The notes below the pieces were generated by a model. That model ran no database searches. It had not been told where the DNA came from and saw only the letters and a list, made by a program, of their open reading frames with translations. Source: Bacteroidaceae bacterium (GTDB lineage: Bacteria > Bacteroidota > Bacteroidia > Bacteroidales > Bacteroidaceae). From it: DNA of 23,279 nt. A program made the position numbers and the translations under genes. Shown here piece after piece: positions 15,265 through 21,942 of this stretch; positions within the stretch are counted from its first letter, which is position 1, and each line of letters starts with the position of its first letter. The stretch is taken from assembly GCA_016284115.1 (NCBI GenBank), contig JAEEOD010000194.1:1-23279 (forward strand). The letters are read 5' to 3'.

Positions 15265-16608
15265 ATGAAAAAGACATTACGCACTTTAATGATGGGCATG
15301 ATGGCACTCTTAGCTGGCAACGCCCTGACATCATGCAGCAACGATGACGAACCACAGGTGGCTCAACAAGAAGGACAGAAGGGCAATGTGGAGTTCACCC
15401 TCACACGCGGAGCAGATACGCGTATCACCTATGAAGCCACTTCCGAAGGTGGGCTGGACGCATTTTGGGGCGAAGGCGACAAGATGGTGATATTCTATAA
15501 TGCATTAACTGATGAAGAAATCGTCGAGGTCTTTGATCTCGTCGAGGGAGCTGGTACAAAAACTGCCAGGTTCGCAAAGAGTGACAGCCAGCTGGCAGAC
15601 AAGTCTGCTGATGGAATTGAAATTGTCTATCTTCCTAATTACGATGTTAATAAAAGTATAAGCGAAAATCTCTTCGATTTTTCCATACAAGATGGGACTC
15701 TCGAGGGATTGGGCAAATATGATCGTTTCACATTTAATGCTAAACTGACAGAAGGTAAGATTGAATTATTTGATAAAGATTTCTTCGAGCCTGTTATGCT
15801 CATCCTACATTTCCCTACCGACATAGATTTCGGTACAGGTACAGGAACCACCACCTCGGATTTTGTTTTCAGTGGAGGTGTTAATAAGCAAGTTCCCTAT
15901 GATTCTCCTACCCTCGGTGATATCACTGTAAAAGGCGTGAGCCTTACAAATGGAAAGTTAGATGAGAATCTGTATGTTGCTGCTTGGTCTGTACCTCCCA
16001 CATCTCTTTCAGTAGGTGGTAAAACCTTCTCACTGCCTGAAGTTTATAATTCTGGCAGCATCTATACCTTTGCACAAAAGAACCTGAAATTAGCCCCTTC
16101 AGTAGGCATGGTATTAGGTTCTGATGGCAAGTATTATTCCACAATCTCTGATGTGCCTACTGGCGTAAAAGCCGTAGCCATGATAGCCTACCTCAGCGAC
16201 AATTCAGCAGATGCTCCCCATGGCCTTGCTATAGCGTTGGAGGATGCAAGCATCAATGTGATGGGAAATAAAGTAAAAGACACTGTGGATGAATGGGCAA
16301 GTAAAAATGCTGTGTCATTTGGCACTTGGCGTGTGCCTTCTGTTGATGACTTTAAATACATGTTTGAAGGCTGCGGTGGAGATAAATATAAAGAGGAATT
16401 AACTGAAGGAATGGCGTTTGACTCTGGTAGTTTCCGAGACAAATTGAAAGCTATCGATGAAAACGCCAAAGTGGAAAATGCAAGTTATTGGGCTAGTACT
16501 CCGTATGGAAATAACTTTACTTGGGACTATAACTTCCCCGCTAAAAAATTCTATACTAGTCAAACGGATGTGGTCAGCCATCATGTTAGAGCTTGCCTTG
16601 CCTTCTAA
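15265..16608 (+). CDS. Cassette 1 fimbrillin-like lipoprotein with C-terminal FISUMP/DUF1566-like domain
   Basis: 447 residues. Signal peptide with lipobox LTSC (Cys24) followed by SNDDE, a pattern like the Bacteroidetes surface-lipoprotein export signal. GADTR (49-53) precedes a fimbrillin-like beta-domain (GLDAFWGEGDKMVIF, then IEIVYLPNY). The last ~100 residues have a different character: GTWRVPSVDDFKYMFEGCGG, YWASTPYGNNF and the end VSHHVRACLAF. This matches the motif pattern of the FISUMP/DUF1566 domains found at the ends of many Bacteroides surface proteins. It is about 150 residues longer than the lipoproteins of the other cassettes, so it may be a tip or adhesive subunit (inference). 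Confidence 0.82.
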   Translation: MKKTLRTLMMGMMALLAGNALTSCSNDDEPQVAQQEGQKGNVEFTLTRGADTRITYEATSEGGLDAFWGEGDKMVIFYNALTDEEIVEVFDLVEGAGTKTARFAKSDSQLADKSADGIEIVYLPNYDVNKSISENLFDFSIQDGTLEGLGKYDRFTFNAKLTEGKIELFDKDFFEPVMLILHFPTDIDFGTGTGTTTSDFVFSGGVNKQVPYDSPTLGDITVKGVSLTNGKLDENLYVAAWSVPPTSLSVGGKTFSLPEVYNSGSIYTFAQKNLKLAPSVGMVLGSDGKYYSTISDVPTGVKAVAMIAYLSDNSADAPHGLAIALEDASINVMGNKVKDTVDEWASKNAVSFGTWRVPSVDDFKYMFEGCGGDKYKEELTEGMAFDSGSFRDKLKAIDENAKVENASYWASTPYGNNFTWDYNFPAKKFYTSQTDVVSHHVRACLAF

Positions 16609-16644
16609 TTCAATTTAGTTTAACAAACGCGCTATAAAATAACG

Positions 16645-16675
16645 AAGGGATGTACCAGTAGGTGCATCCCTTTTT
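16645..16675 (+). terminator. Cassette 1 terminator (shared hairpin type)
   Basis: Arms AAGGGATGTACC and GGTGCATCCCTT form a 12-bp stem with one G-U pair and loop AGTA, followed by T5 (16671-16675). The same hairpin, with varied loops, follows cassettes 2, 3 and 4. Confidence 0.85.
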
Positions 16676-16751
16676 GTTTATTATGTGGCGATAAGTTGAT
16701 GGCACAACAAACAATTTTGTTGTTATATTTGTTTGTTTTTTTGTCAAATTA

Positions 16752-16782
16752 TTGCTATTGATAATGGAAAAATGTATATTTG
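16752..16782 (+). promoter_or_regulatory. Promoter of cassette 2
   Basis: TTG at 16752-16754, 20-bp spacer, TATATTTG at 16775-16782 (TAnnTTTG consensus). The peptide start is at 16848. The leader just before it (TTTAAAAATTTCAGAGTT) resembles those of cassettes 1 and 5. An 8-bp inverted repeat (ACAACAAA/TTTGTTGT, 16704-16723) lies upstream. Confidence 0.6.
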
Positions 16783-16847
16783 CGACGTATATACAATCAT
16801 TGCAAGAGAATAATTAACATAAAAACAACTTTAAAAATTTCAGAGTT

Positions 16848-16976
16848 ATGAAAAAGAAATTGTATGTTGCTCCGATGGCTGATGCCATCGAAATGGAATT
16901 GCAGGGCATGATTGCCTCTAGCGGCGATGTAGATGCTCCTATCTTTGGTCCAGGTTCTTTAACTGGTGGAGATTGA
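16848..16976 (+). CDS. Cassette 2 small peptide (conserved leader, variable tail)
   Basis: 42 codons: leader MKKKLYVAPMADAIEMELQG followed by MIASS, then tail GDVDAPIFGPGSLTGGD. The leader departs most from the others in the middle (MADA in place of QCEV), while ELQGMIASS is unchanged. The tail ends in Gly-Gly-Asp, like Gly-Gly-Glu in cassette 3. The stop is 31 bp before the lipoprotein start. Function unknown. Confidence 0.78.
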   Translation: MKKKLYVAPMADAIEMELQGMIASSGDVDAPIFGPGSLTGGD

Positions 16977-17007
16977 AAATAAAAGTTAAACTTAAAAAAC
17001 TAGAAAA

Positions 17008-17919
17008 ATGAAGTATACTAGTATTTTGGCAGGTGCATTGGGCCTCATGGCATTGGCAGCTTGCACCAATAACGATGAAGTAAAGATGGACCAGCCTGAG
17101 GTGGCTAAGGCTGTAACTATCAATGTGACCTACGGCAGAGGTGCCGACACTCGTGTGACTTTTGAAAAAGTGAACACTGTTGATGGCTTGCTGCTTAAAG
17201 GTGCTTGGGAGGCAAATGATAAGATTGCCGTGTTTGCAGGTTCAGATGGAGATGTGCTTGTTTTTAAAACTAATGGTACAGGCGAAACTGCTAACTTCTT
17301 TTTAGTAGGAGAAGGTGTGATTGAAGATGGAAAAGAATACACTGTTTCTTATCCCGATGTTTTCCGGACAGAAGGCTTTGATTTCAGTAATCAGACGGGA
17401 CTCCTTAAAGACCTGGGTAAACATGCCTATGCAGCAGGTAGCGGTGTTGTATTTAAAGATGGCAAAGCTGAAGACACTATAGAACTTGAGCCTATCTGTG
17501 CAGTTTTATGTATCCCTCAAGGTACAGTTATCGAAGGCCTTGGTATGATAGAAGGTGATTATACTCAAGCGACCCTTACTATTTCAGGAGATCAAGTGAT
17601 TAACAAATGGGATGCATCTGAATTAGAGTCTATGGGAGAACATGGCAGTATAAGTATTAATTCTGGCGAAGTTGCTCTGTTTACAGTAAGAGATACAGAT
17701 AATGTTGTACGTACGGCTGTTGACATTTATATCGCTTTGCCAATACCTGGTGAACAAATGAGCTGTGCTTTAAAAATCGATGTTGCTGCTCCATCTACTG
17801 TTGGCACGCATGCGACTATTGATATTGTGGTACCTACAGGTGGATTACCTGTACTTAAACCAGGATATGTATATACCCTATCTTCTGAAAATCTGATGTT
17901 GGGTGGCGCTGTTGTATGA
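17008..17919 (+). CDS. Cassette 2 fimbrillin-like lipoprotein
   Basis: 303 residues. Lipobox LAAC (Cys19) followed by TNNDE; GADTR at 45-49; then VTFEKVNTVDGLLLKGAWEANDKIAVF, the pattern typical of fimbrillin/Mfa-like N-domains, and YTVSYPD with the conserved YP. The C-terminus LKPGYVYTLSSENLMLGG is the usual closing strand of this family. It is closest to the cassette 3 protein: the signal peptides differ at only a few positions and both contain DVAAPSTVGTH. Likely a surface lipoprotein or pilin-type subunit. No chaperone, anchor or polymerisation gene is visible nearby. Confidence 0.8.
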   Translation: MKYTSILAGALGLMALAACTNNDEVKMDQPEVAKAVTINVTYGRGADTRVTFEKVNTVDGLLLKGAWEANDKIAVFAGSDGDVLVFKTNGTGETANFFLVGEGVIEDGKEYTVSYPDVFRTEGFDFSNQTGLLKDLGKHAYAAGSGVVFKDGKAEDTIELEPICAVLCIPQGTVIEGLGMIEGDYTQATLTISGDQVINKWDASELESMGEHGSISINSGEVALFTVRDTDNVVRTAVDIYIALPIPGEQMSCALKIDVAAPSTVGTHATIDIVVPTGGLPVLKPGYVYTLSSENLMLGGAVV

Positions 17920-17952
17920 TGATAGCATAAAGTGTTAAAACTATAAACAATG

Positions 17953-17983
17953 AAGGGATGTACCAATAGTGCATCCCCTTTTT
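17953..17983 (+). terminator. Cassette 2 terminator (shared hairpin type)
   Basis: GGGATGTAC and GTGCATCCC form a 9-bp stem with one G-U pair, loop CAATA, followed by C and T5. It is a shortened relative of the cassette 1 hairpin. Confidence 0.8.
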
Positions 17984-18054
17984 ATTATGCAGCTGCTCTG
18001 ACAGCTATCAGCTATTCATCTGCTCGTTGTTCAAGTGTTTTTTTGTTACATTTC

Positions 18055-18085
18055 TTTGATTTTTTCTTAAGAATCTTTACATTTG
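18055..18085 (+). promoter_or_regulatory. Promoter of cassette 3
   Basis: TTTG at 18055-18058, a 19-bp spacer, TACATTTG at 18078-18085: an exact fit to TTTG-N19-TAnnTTTG. The peptide start follows at 18157. Confidence 0.7.
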
Positions 18086-18156
18086 CAAAGAGAATACCTT
18101 AAATTCTAATTCTTTTACATTAAAATTAATGTTTAATCTTTAAATACTTATTGCTT

Positions 18157-18276
18157 ATGAAACAGATTTATGAGGCACCAGAGGTGCAAGTAATTAACAT
18201 TGAGCTAGAGGGCATGATTGCCGCAAGTGTTGGTGCTCCTTCTTGGACTCCAGCTGATTTAAGTGGAGGTGAATAA
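18157..18276 (+). CDS. Cassette 3 small peptide (conserved leader, variable tail)
   Basis: 39 codons: leader MKQIYEAPEVQVINIELEGM followed by IAAS, then tail VGAPSWTPADLSGGE. It has ELEG where the others have ELQG. The EVQV variant of the leader is shared with cassette 5. The stop lies 51 bp before the lipoprotein start, the widest gap among the five. Function unknown. Confidence 0.78.
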   Translation: MKQIYEAPEVQVINIELEGMIAASVGAPSWTPADLSGGE

Positions 18277-18327
18277 CCTTTAATACGCTAACCTTTTAAA
18301 AGTCTAATCATTTAAAAAGCAAGAAAG

Positions 18328-19215
18328 ATGAAATATACAAGTTTTTTGGCAGGTGTTCTTGGCCTGATGGCATTGACAGCTTGCAACGATGAAGAAGTAA
18401 TAGTAGAGCAACCCCAGGTGGGTCGTTCAATAACTGTGACTTTGGGCAAAGGAGCCGACACACGTTTATCATTCTCTGATTATAGTGAATCCGCAGGAAT
18501 TAAAGGTTTTTGGACAGCTGGCGATCAGATTGGCTTGGCAACAGATGCTCCTGCTGGTATTACCTATCAAGCAGCAGGAAGCGGTGAAAAGTCTAGATTT
18601 GATTTAGTAGGAAGTACTATGCCTACAGTTGGCACACAATACAATGTTTGGTATCCTGCTACTTATCTGACAACTGGATTTGATTTAAGCAACCAGACAG
18701 GTCTATTTGAAGACTTGGTTAATTATACATTTGCTCATGGTCAAGTTACATTTTCAAGTACGGATGATGATATAGAAGTGACACTGACACCTGTCAGTTG
18801 CGCTTTCGTTATTCCTGCTGGCACAGTTTTCCCATATCTTAATGGCATAGAAGGTGATTTTTCTCAAGCTACTATCACTTTATTAGGAAATAATATAATG
18901 ACTGGAATTACAATAGAACCTGCTGCCCCAGTAACAGGCAACATTACAATCGATGCTGGCTCAACAGCACTGTTTGAAGAAACTTCTGATGGTGTACAAA
19001 CTGCTGTTGACATTTATATTGTAATACCAACTGGAGGTACTGCGAAAACATCAGCTTTACAATTGGATGTTGCTGCTCCATCTACGGTTGGTACTCATGT
19101 AACTTATAACATCGTTGATGGAGATGGTAATTCCGTTTCCGTAGCTGGTTCTGATGCAGGAAGTGTATTCAAGATTACTACTGAAAATCTGGAACTTGAT
19201 GGTGCTATAGTATGA
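18328..19215 (+). CDS. Cassette 3 fimbrillin-like lipoprotein
   Basis: 295 residues. Lipobox LTAC (Cys19) followed by NDEE; GADTR at 42-46, so the Arg is residue 46, the same number as the gingipain cut site in P. gingivalis FimA. The fimbrillin-like pattern GIKGFWTAGDQIGL, QYNVWYPATY and the end SVFKITTENLELDGAIV are present. At DNA level it shares a 20-bp identity with cassette 2 (17779-17798 and 19066-19085) and the same sequence around the stop codon (GTATGATGATAGCATAA), so the two are recent duplicates that diverged unevenly. Confidence 0.8.
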   Translation: MKYTSFLAGVLGLMALTACNDEEVIVEQPQVGRSITVTLGKGADTRLSFSDYSESAGIKGFWTAGDQIGLATDAPAGITYQAAGSGEKSRFDLVGSTMPTVGTQYNVWYPATYLTTGFDLSNQTGLFEDLVNYTFAHGQVTFSSTDDDIEVTLTPVSCAFVIPAGTVFPYLNGIEGDFSQATITLLGNNIMTGITIEPAAPVTGNITIDAGSTALFEETSDGVQTAVDIYIVIPTGGTAKTSALQLDVAAPSTVGTHVTYNIVDGDGNSVSVAGSDAGSVFKITTENLELDGAIV

Positions 19216-19244
19216 TGATAGCATAACAAACACTATAAACGATA

Positions 19245-19272
19245 AAGGGGATGTACCGTTGGTGCATCCCTT
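19245..19272 (+). terminator. Cassette 3 terminator (shared hairpin type, weak T tract)
   Basis: GGGATGTACC (19248-19257), loop GTT, GGTGCATCCC (19261-19270) with one G-U pair; only TTAATTATT follows. The weak T tract means read-through into cassette 4 is possible. The cassette 4 promoter is also the weakest. Confidence 0.7.
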
Positions 19273-19364
19273 AATTATTACATGTACCAAAAGTGCAATG
19301 GGCAATAGCCCCCTGAGCATCAGAAAATAACGCATTTAAACTTTTTAACACATGGAAAAGTGAT

Positions 19365-19372
19365 AATCTTTG
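19365..19372 (+). promoter_or_regulatory. Weak candidate -7 box of cassette 4
   Basis: AATCTTTG within GATAATCTTTGG resembles TAnnTTTG with one extra base (TAATCTTTG). No TTTG -33 element is present. Cassette 4 may instead rely on read-through from cassette 3. Confidence 0.25.
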
Positions 19373-19421
19373 GCATTTTCTCTATTTATGTGATAAATAT
19401 TAACCTTTAATTCATATCAAT

Positions 19422-19565
19422 ATGAAAGAAGAATTGAAAATCTATGTTGCACCTCAGTGCGAGGTAATTGAAATGGAACTGCAAGGCATGATAGCTGCTA
19501 GCGGTGGTGTTGATCCATTACATGGTTTTCCAAGTGGTGGTGAAGGTATAACTACTGGTTCTTAA
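19422..19565 (+). CDS. Cassette 4 small peptide (conserved leader, variable tail)
   Basis: 47 codons, the longest of the set: leader MKEELKIYVAPQCEVIEMEL followed by QGMIAAS, then tail GGVDPLHGFPSGGEGITTGS. The leader is closest to that of cassette 1 (KIY-A-PQCEVIE). The tail is Gly/Ser/Thr-rich. This mini-gene is intact although the lipoprotein gene 35 bp downstream is frameshifted. Function unknown. Confidence 0.8.
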   Translation: MKEELKIYVAPQCEVIEMELQGMIAASGGVDPLHGFPSGGEGITTGS

Positions 19566-19600
19566 TTAACATTCAGGTCTAACGCTTAAAACTAAAAATC

Positions 19601-20462
19601 ATGAAAACTAAATCATTATTAAGTATTGCTATGCTGAGCCTGCTTTTTGCAGCGTGCAGCAACGACATGAATGACGTTCAGGTTCCTGAACAGGGGAAAA
19701 TACCTTTTGTAGCTACTATAGGACCAAAGGGCTTGGATGCTGGTATCACCCGTTCTACTTTGGTGGAGAATGAAGACGGTTCTCTTTCTAACGCTTGGGA
19801 GGTAAATGATCAAATCCATTTTGGCTATTTGATAAATAAAGATGCAACTGATGATGAGAAAGAAGATTCCAGTAACTGGGGAAAGTTTGTTGCTACTGTA
19901 TCTAAAGTAAATGATGATGGTTCAGCTACTATTACTGCAGAAATAGACAAGACACTGACTGATGGTGAAGAGTTGTTATGTTGTATATCCTGCTTCTGCT
20001 GCAGATGGAGTTTACCGTCGGCTTAAACTTGACTTTATTAACAACCAGGACGGAAAGCTATCTAAGGACCGTGATGTTGAAACTGCAATTACTACCTTAA
20101 AGGTGGAAGGTGGTGTAGCATCATTTGCTGAAACTCTTTCGTTAAAACCAGAGTTAGATATTTATAAATTCACATTGAAAGATAATTTGGGAGAATCTCT
20201 GAGAGTTAAAAAGTTCAGTGTTAAGATGAGTAGTACTGAATCAGAAAAAGAAGTTACACTAGATCCTGCAACTGATGAGTTTTATGTTTCACTTCCAAAA
20301 ATGAGTGGAACAGAAATGACTCTTAATGCAACTGGTGAAGACGATTTATATTATACTGCTACAGTAAGAGCTACTAGCAAAGTACATTCTGGTCAGTCTA
20401 TTGTTGATTATCCTGCTATGTATTATACAGCTACGGTGACAATGGCACTTCCTCCAAAATGA
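19601..20462 (+). pseudogene. Cassette 4 fimbrillin-like lipoprotein, broken by a +1 frameshift
   Basis: The first frame (19601-20026) carries a lipoprotein signal (FAAC, Cys19, then SNDMN), GITR at 48-51 and a fimbrillin-like segment (SNAWEVNDQIHFGY), then runs into a cysteine-rich nonsense end. The second frame takes over at 19977 as YVVYPASAADGVYRRLKLDF and ends properly at 20462. Removing one T of the TT at 19976-19977 joins them as EELYVVYPAS, restoring the conserved YxVxYP strand. The repaired protein would be about 286 residues, like cassettes 2, 3 and 5. The shift site is not a long homopolymer. Either a real inactivating mutation or a sequencing error. Confidence 0.8.
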
Positions 20463-20510
20463 TGAAAGTACTTTATTAAGACTAGTTGAAGAATCATAGA
20501 ATAAACAACA

Positions 20511-20540
20511 AAGGGATGTACCAATGGTGCATCCCTTTTT
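20511..20540 (+). terminator. Cassette 4 terminator (shared hairpin type)
   Basis: AAGGGATGTACC, loop AAT, GGTGCATCCCTT: 12-bp stem with one G-U pair, followed by T5. It is nearly identical to the cassette 1 hairpin. Confidence 0.85.
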
Positions 20541-20654
20541 ATATCCAACGCCCCTACTCGACGGATGGTCTGCTGAATTGCAAATAAAAATGTATTTTTC
20601 ATTGGATTTCCATACTTTTTTACAGAAAACTATAACAGATTCCAATAATTTAGT

Positions 20655-20662
20655 TATATTTG
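20655..20662 (+). promoter_or_regulatory. -7 promoter box of cassette 5
   Basis: TATATTTG followed by CAACAGTATTAACC matches TAnnTTTG, 31 bp before the peptide start. No clean -33 TTTG is seen, but the upstream ~130 bp aligns with the region before cassette 1, including ACGGATGGTCTG (20561) and TTTTTTACA. Confidence 0.6.
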
Positions 20663-20693
20663 CAACAGTATTAACCTTTAAAATTTTACGGTT

Positions 20694-20816
20694 ATGGATG
20701 AAAAAAAGAAAAACTATGCTGCACCAGAGGTGCAAGTGATCGACATCGAGCTGCAGGGCATGATTGCTGCCAGCTTCATCATTCCAGGCGAAGTGCCAGG
20801 ATCTGACTTGCCATAA
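20694..20816 (+). CDS. Cassette 5 small peptide (conserved leader, variable tail)
   Basis: 40 codons: leader MDEKKKNYAAPEVQVIDIEL followed by QGMIAAS, then tail FIIPGEVPGSDLP, the shortest and most hydrophobic tail. The upstream region is homologous to that of cassette 1, yet the leader body (EVQVI) is like cassette 3, so leaders and promoters have different histories. The stop is 18 bp before the lipoprotein ATG, with a strong Shine-Dalgarno between. Function unknown. Confidence 0.8.
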   Translation: MDEKKKNYAAPEVQVIDIELQGMIAASFIIPGEVPGSDLP

Positions 20817-20820
20817 CAGA

Positions 20821-20827
20821 AAGGAGG
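20821..20827 (+). promoter_or_regulatory. Strong Shine-Dalgarno before the cassette 5 lipoprotein
   Basis: AAGGAGG lies 7 nt before the ATG at 20835 and is fully complementary to the usual 16S rRNA 3' end. None of the other four cassettes has such a site, and Bacteroidetes genes seldom do, so translation of this gene may be independent of the peptide gene and efficient. Confidence 0.7.
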
Positions 20828-20834
20828 AATAAGT

Positions 20835-21728
20835 ATGAAAACAAGAAATCTTTTACTCGGAATGGCTTGCATGGCGGCTTTTACCGCTTGCAGTAATAAT
20901 GAAGAACCAGTGATGCCTGCAGCGCAGACGCGCGTGGTAACCATCAATGTAGGCACTGGTGCAGACACTCGCTCTGCCTTGGCTGTCGATGGCGTAAGCT
21001 TGAAGCGTACATGGGCTTCTACAGACAAATTGAGCATACTCTTCTTGGGTGAAGATAATACTGCAGTACTAGAAAATTTTAATTTGAAGAGCGGTGCAGG
21101 CACCACTTCTGCAGTATTCGAAAAGAGTGACAGCAAATTGCCTGCCACTGGTACCACCAATGTCTTGGTTTGGGTTGATCCTTTGGATGCTGACTACGAG
21201 TCTTTTGATGTCAGTGTGCAAGATGGGACTCTCAGTGGTAGCTATGTGCAAGGTAGTTTAAGTTCTAATGACTGGCTGACGACAGAGACTACCGTAACAG
21301 ACGGTGAATTCCCTGCCAGTGTCACCCTGGAGTCTAAGACTATCTTCCTTAAGATACCTGCAGGGACACAGTTGATTAATAATGCGACAGGGGATCAATC
21401 TTACTTAATGACTGTGTATAATGATAATATTGTTTCGAGATATAATTTCAGTATTTCAGACGAAGGCTTTAATTATAATCGTGGTACTGGTGGTTATGTT
21501 AACATCAGAAATCCTGCTCTTAAAGATGGTAAACTGGTAGATGACTGCTATATAGCAATGATGAAAAAGGGTGATATTACCAGCCTAACTATCAAGCTGA
21601 ATGAATACACTGATGAATTTGAATTATACGCTACTGATAACGAAATAACGGTGAGAGAGTTCAAGACACCACTGGAGTTTGGTCATATCTACAATATCCA
21701 ACAGAGTGATCTGACACTGAGTGAATAA
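20835..21728 (+). CDS. Cassette 5 fimbrillin-like lipoprotein
   Basis: 297 residues. Lipobox FTAC (Cys19) followed by SNNEE; GADTR at 42-46; then VSLKRTWASTDKLSILF and a strand-rich body ending FKTPLEFGHIYNIQQSDLTLSE, the family's usual close. The segment FNLKSGAGTTSAVFEKSDSKL is similar to cassette 1 (FDLVEGAGTKTARFAKSDSQL). VSVQDGTLSG also resembles FSIQDGTLEG there, so cassettes 1 and 5 are closest relatives in both promoter and lipoprotein N-domain. It lacks the C-terminal FISUMP-like domain. Likely a surface-exposed subunit. Confidence 0.8.
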   Translation: MKTRNLLLGMACMAAFTACSNNEEPVMPAAQTRVVTINVGTGADTRSALAVDGVSLKRTWASTDKLSILFLGEDNTAVLENFNLKSGAGTTSAVFEKSDSKLPATGTTNVLVWVDPLDADYESFDVSVQDGTLSGSYVQGSLSSNDWLTTETTVTDGEFPASVTLESKTIFLKIPAGTQLINNATGDQSYLMTVYNDNIVSRYNFSISDEGFNYNRGTGGYVNIRNPALKDGKLVDDCYIAMMKKGDITSLTIKLNEYTDEFELYATDNEITVREFKTPLEFGHIYNIQQSDLTLSE

Positions 21729-21783
21729 GTCTAGCATCACAAAAACGATATTTATCTAAGACAAGTAAGCCCAATAAGATTAC

Positions 21784-21831
21784 TGAAGTGAACCCCGAAA
21801 GTTAGACAAAAGAAACTTTTGAGGTTCACTT
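21784..21831. repeat. Orphan IS end / minimal palindromic remnant, possible cassette 5 terminator
   Basis: 21784-21811 is identical over 28 bp to the reverse complement of the IS right end (14884-14911). The element also forms its own palindrome: arms 21786-21803 and 21814-21831 pair over 18 bp with 2 mismatches, and TTTT lies at its right edge. It stands where the shared terminator hairpin would be expected after cassette 5. Confidence 0.75.
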
Positions 21832-21942
21832 TTAAAAGTAGATAGAAGATAAAAGGTATTAATTTTGATTCGTAGAATCACAACATATAGTATATTGTCC
21901 TCTTTCTTCCACCACAGAGAAAACGGCTGTCATTGTAAAAAA

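Noticed and set aside
16704..16723. Operator at the 8-bp inverted repeat upstream of cassette 2
   Set aside because: AT-rich, short and not conserved before the other cassettes, so chance is likely.
19962..20026. Programmed ribosomal frameshift in cassette 4
   Set aside because: The shift needs a net +1 step at GTTGTTATG. There is no recognisable slippery codon pair or stop-codon context, so mutation or sequencing error is simpler.
15100..20816. Calling the mini-genes bacteriocins or RiPP precursors outright
   Set aside because: No modification enzyme, C39 peptidase, exporter or immunity gene is visible, and Gly at -2 of a true double-glycine leader is replaced by Ala. Kept as a hypothesis only.
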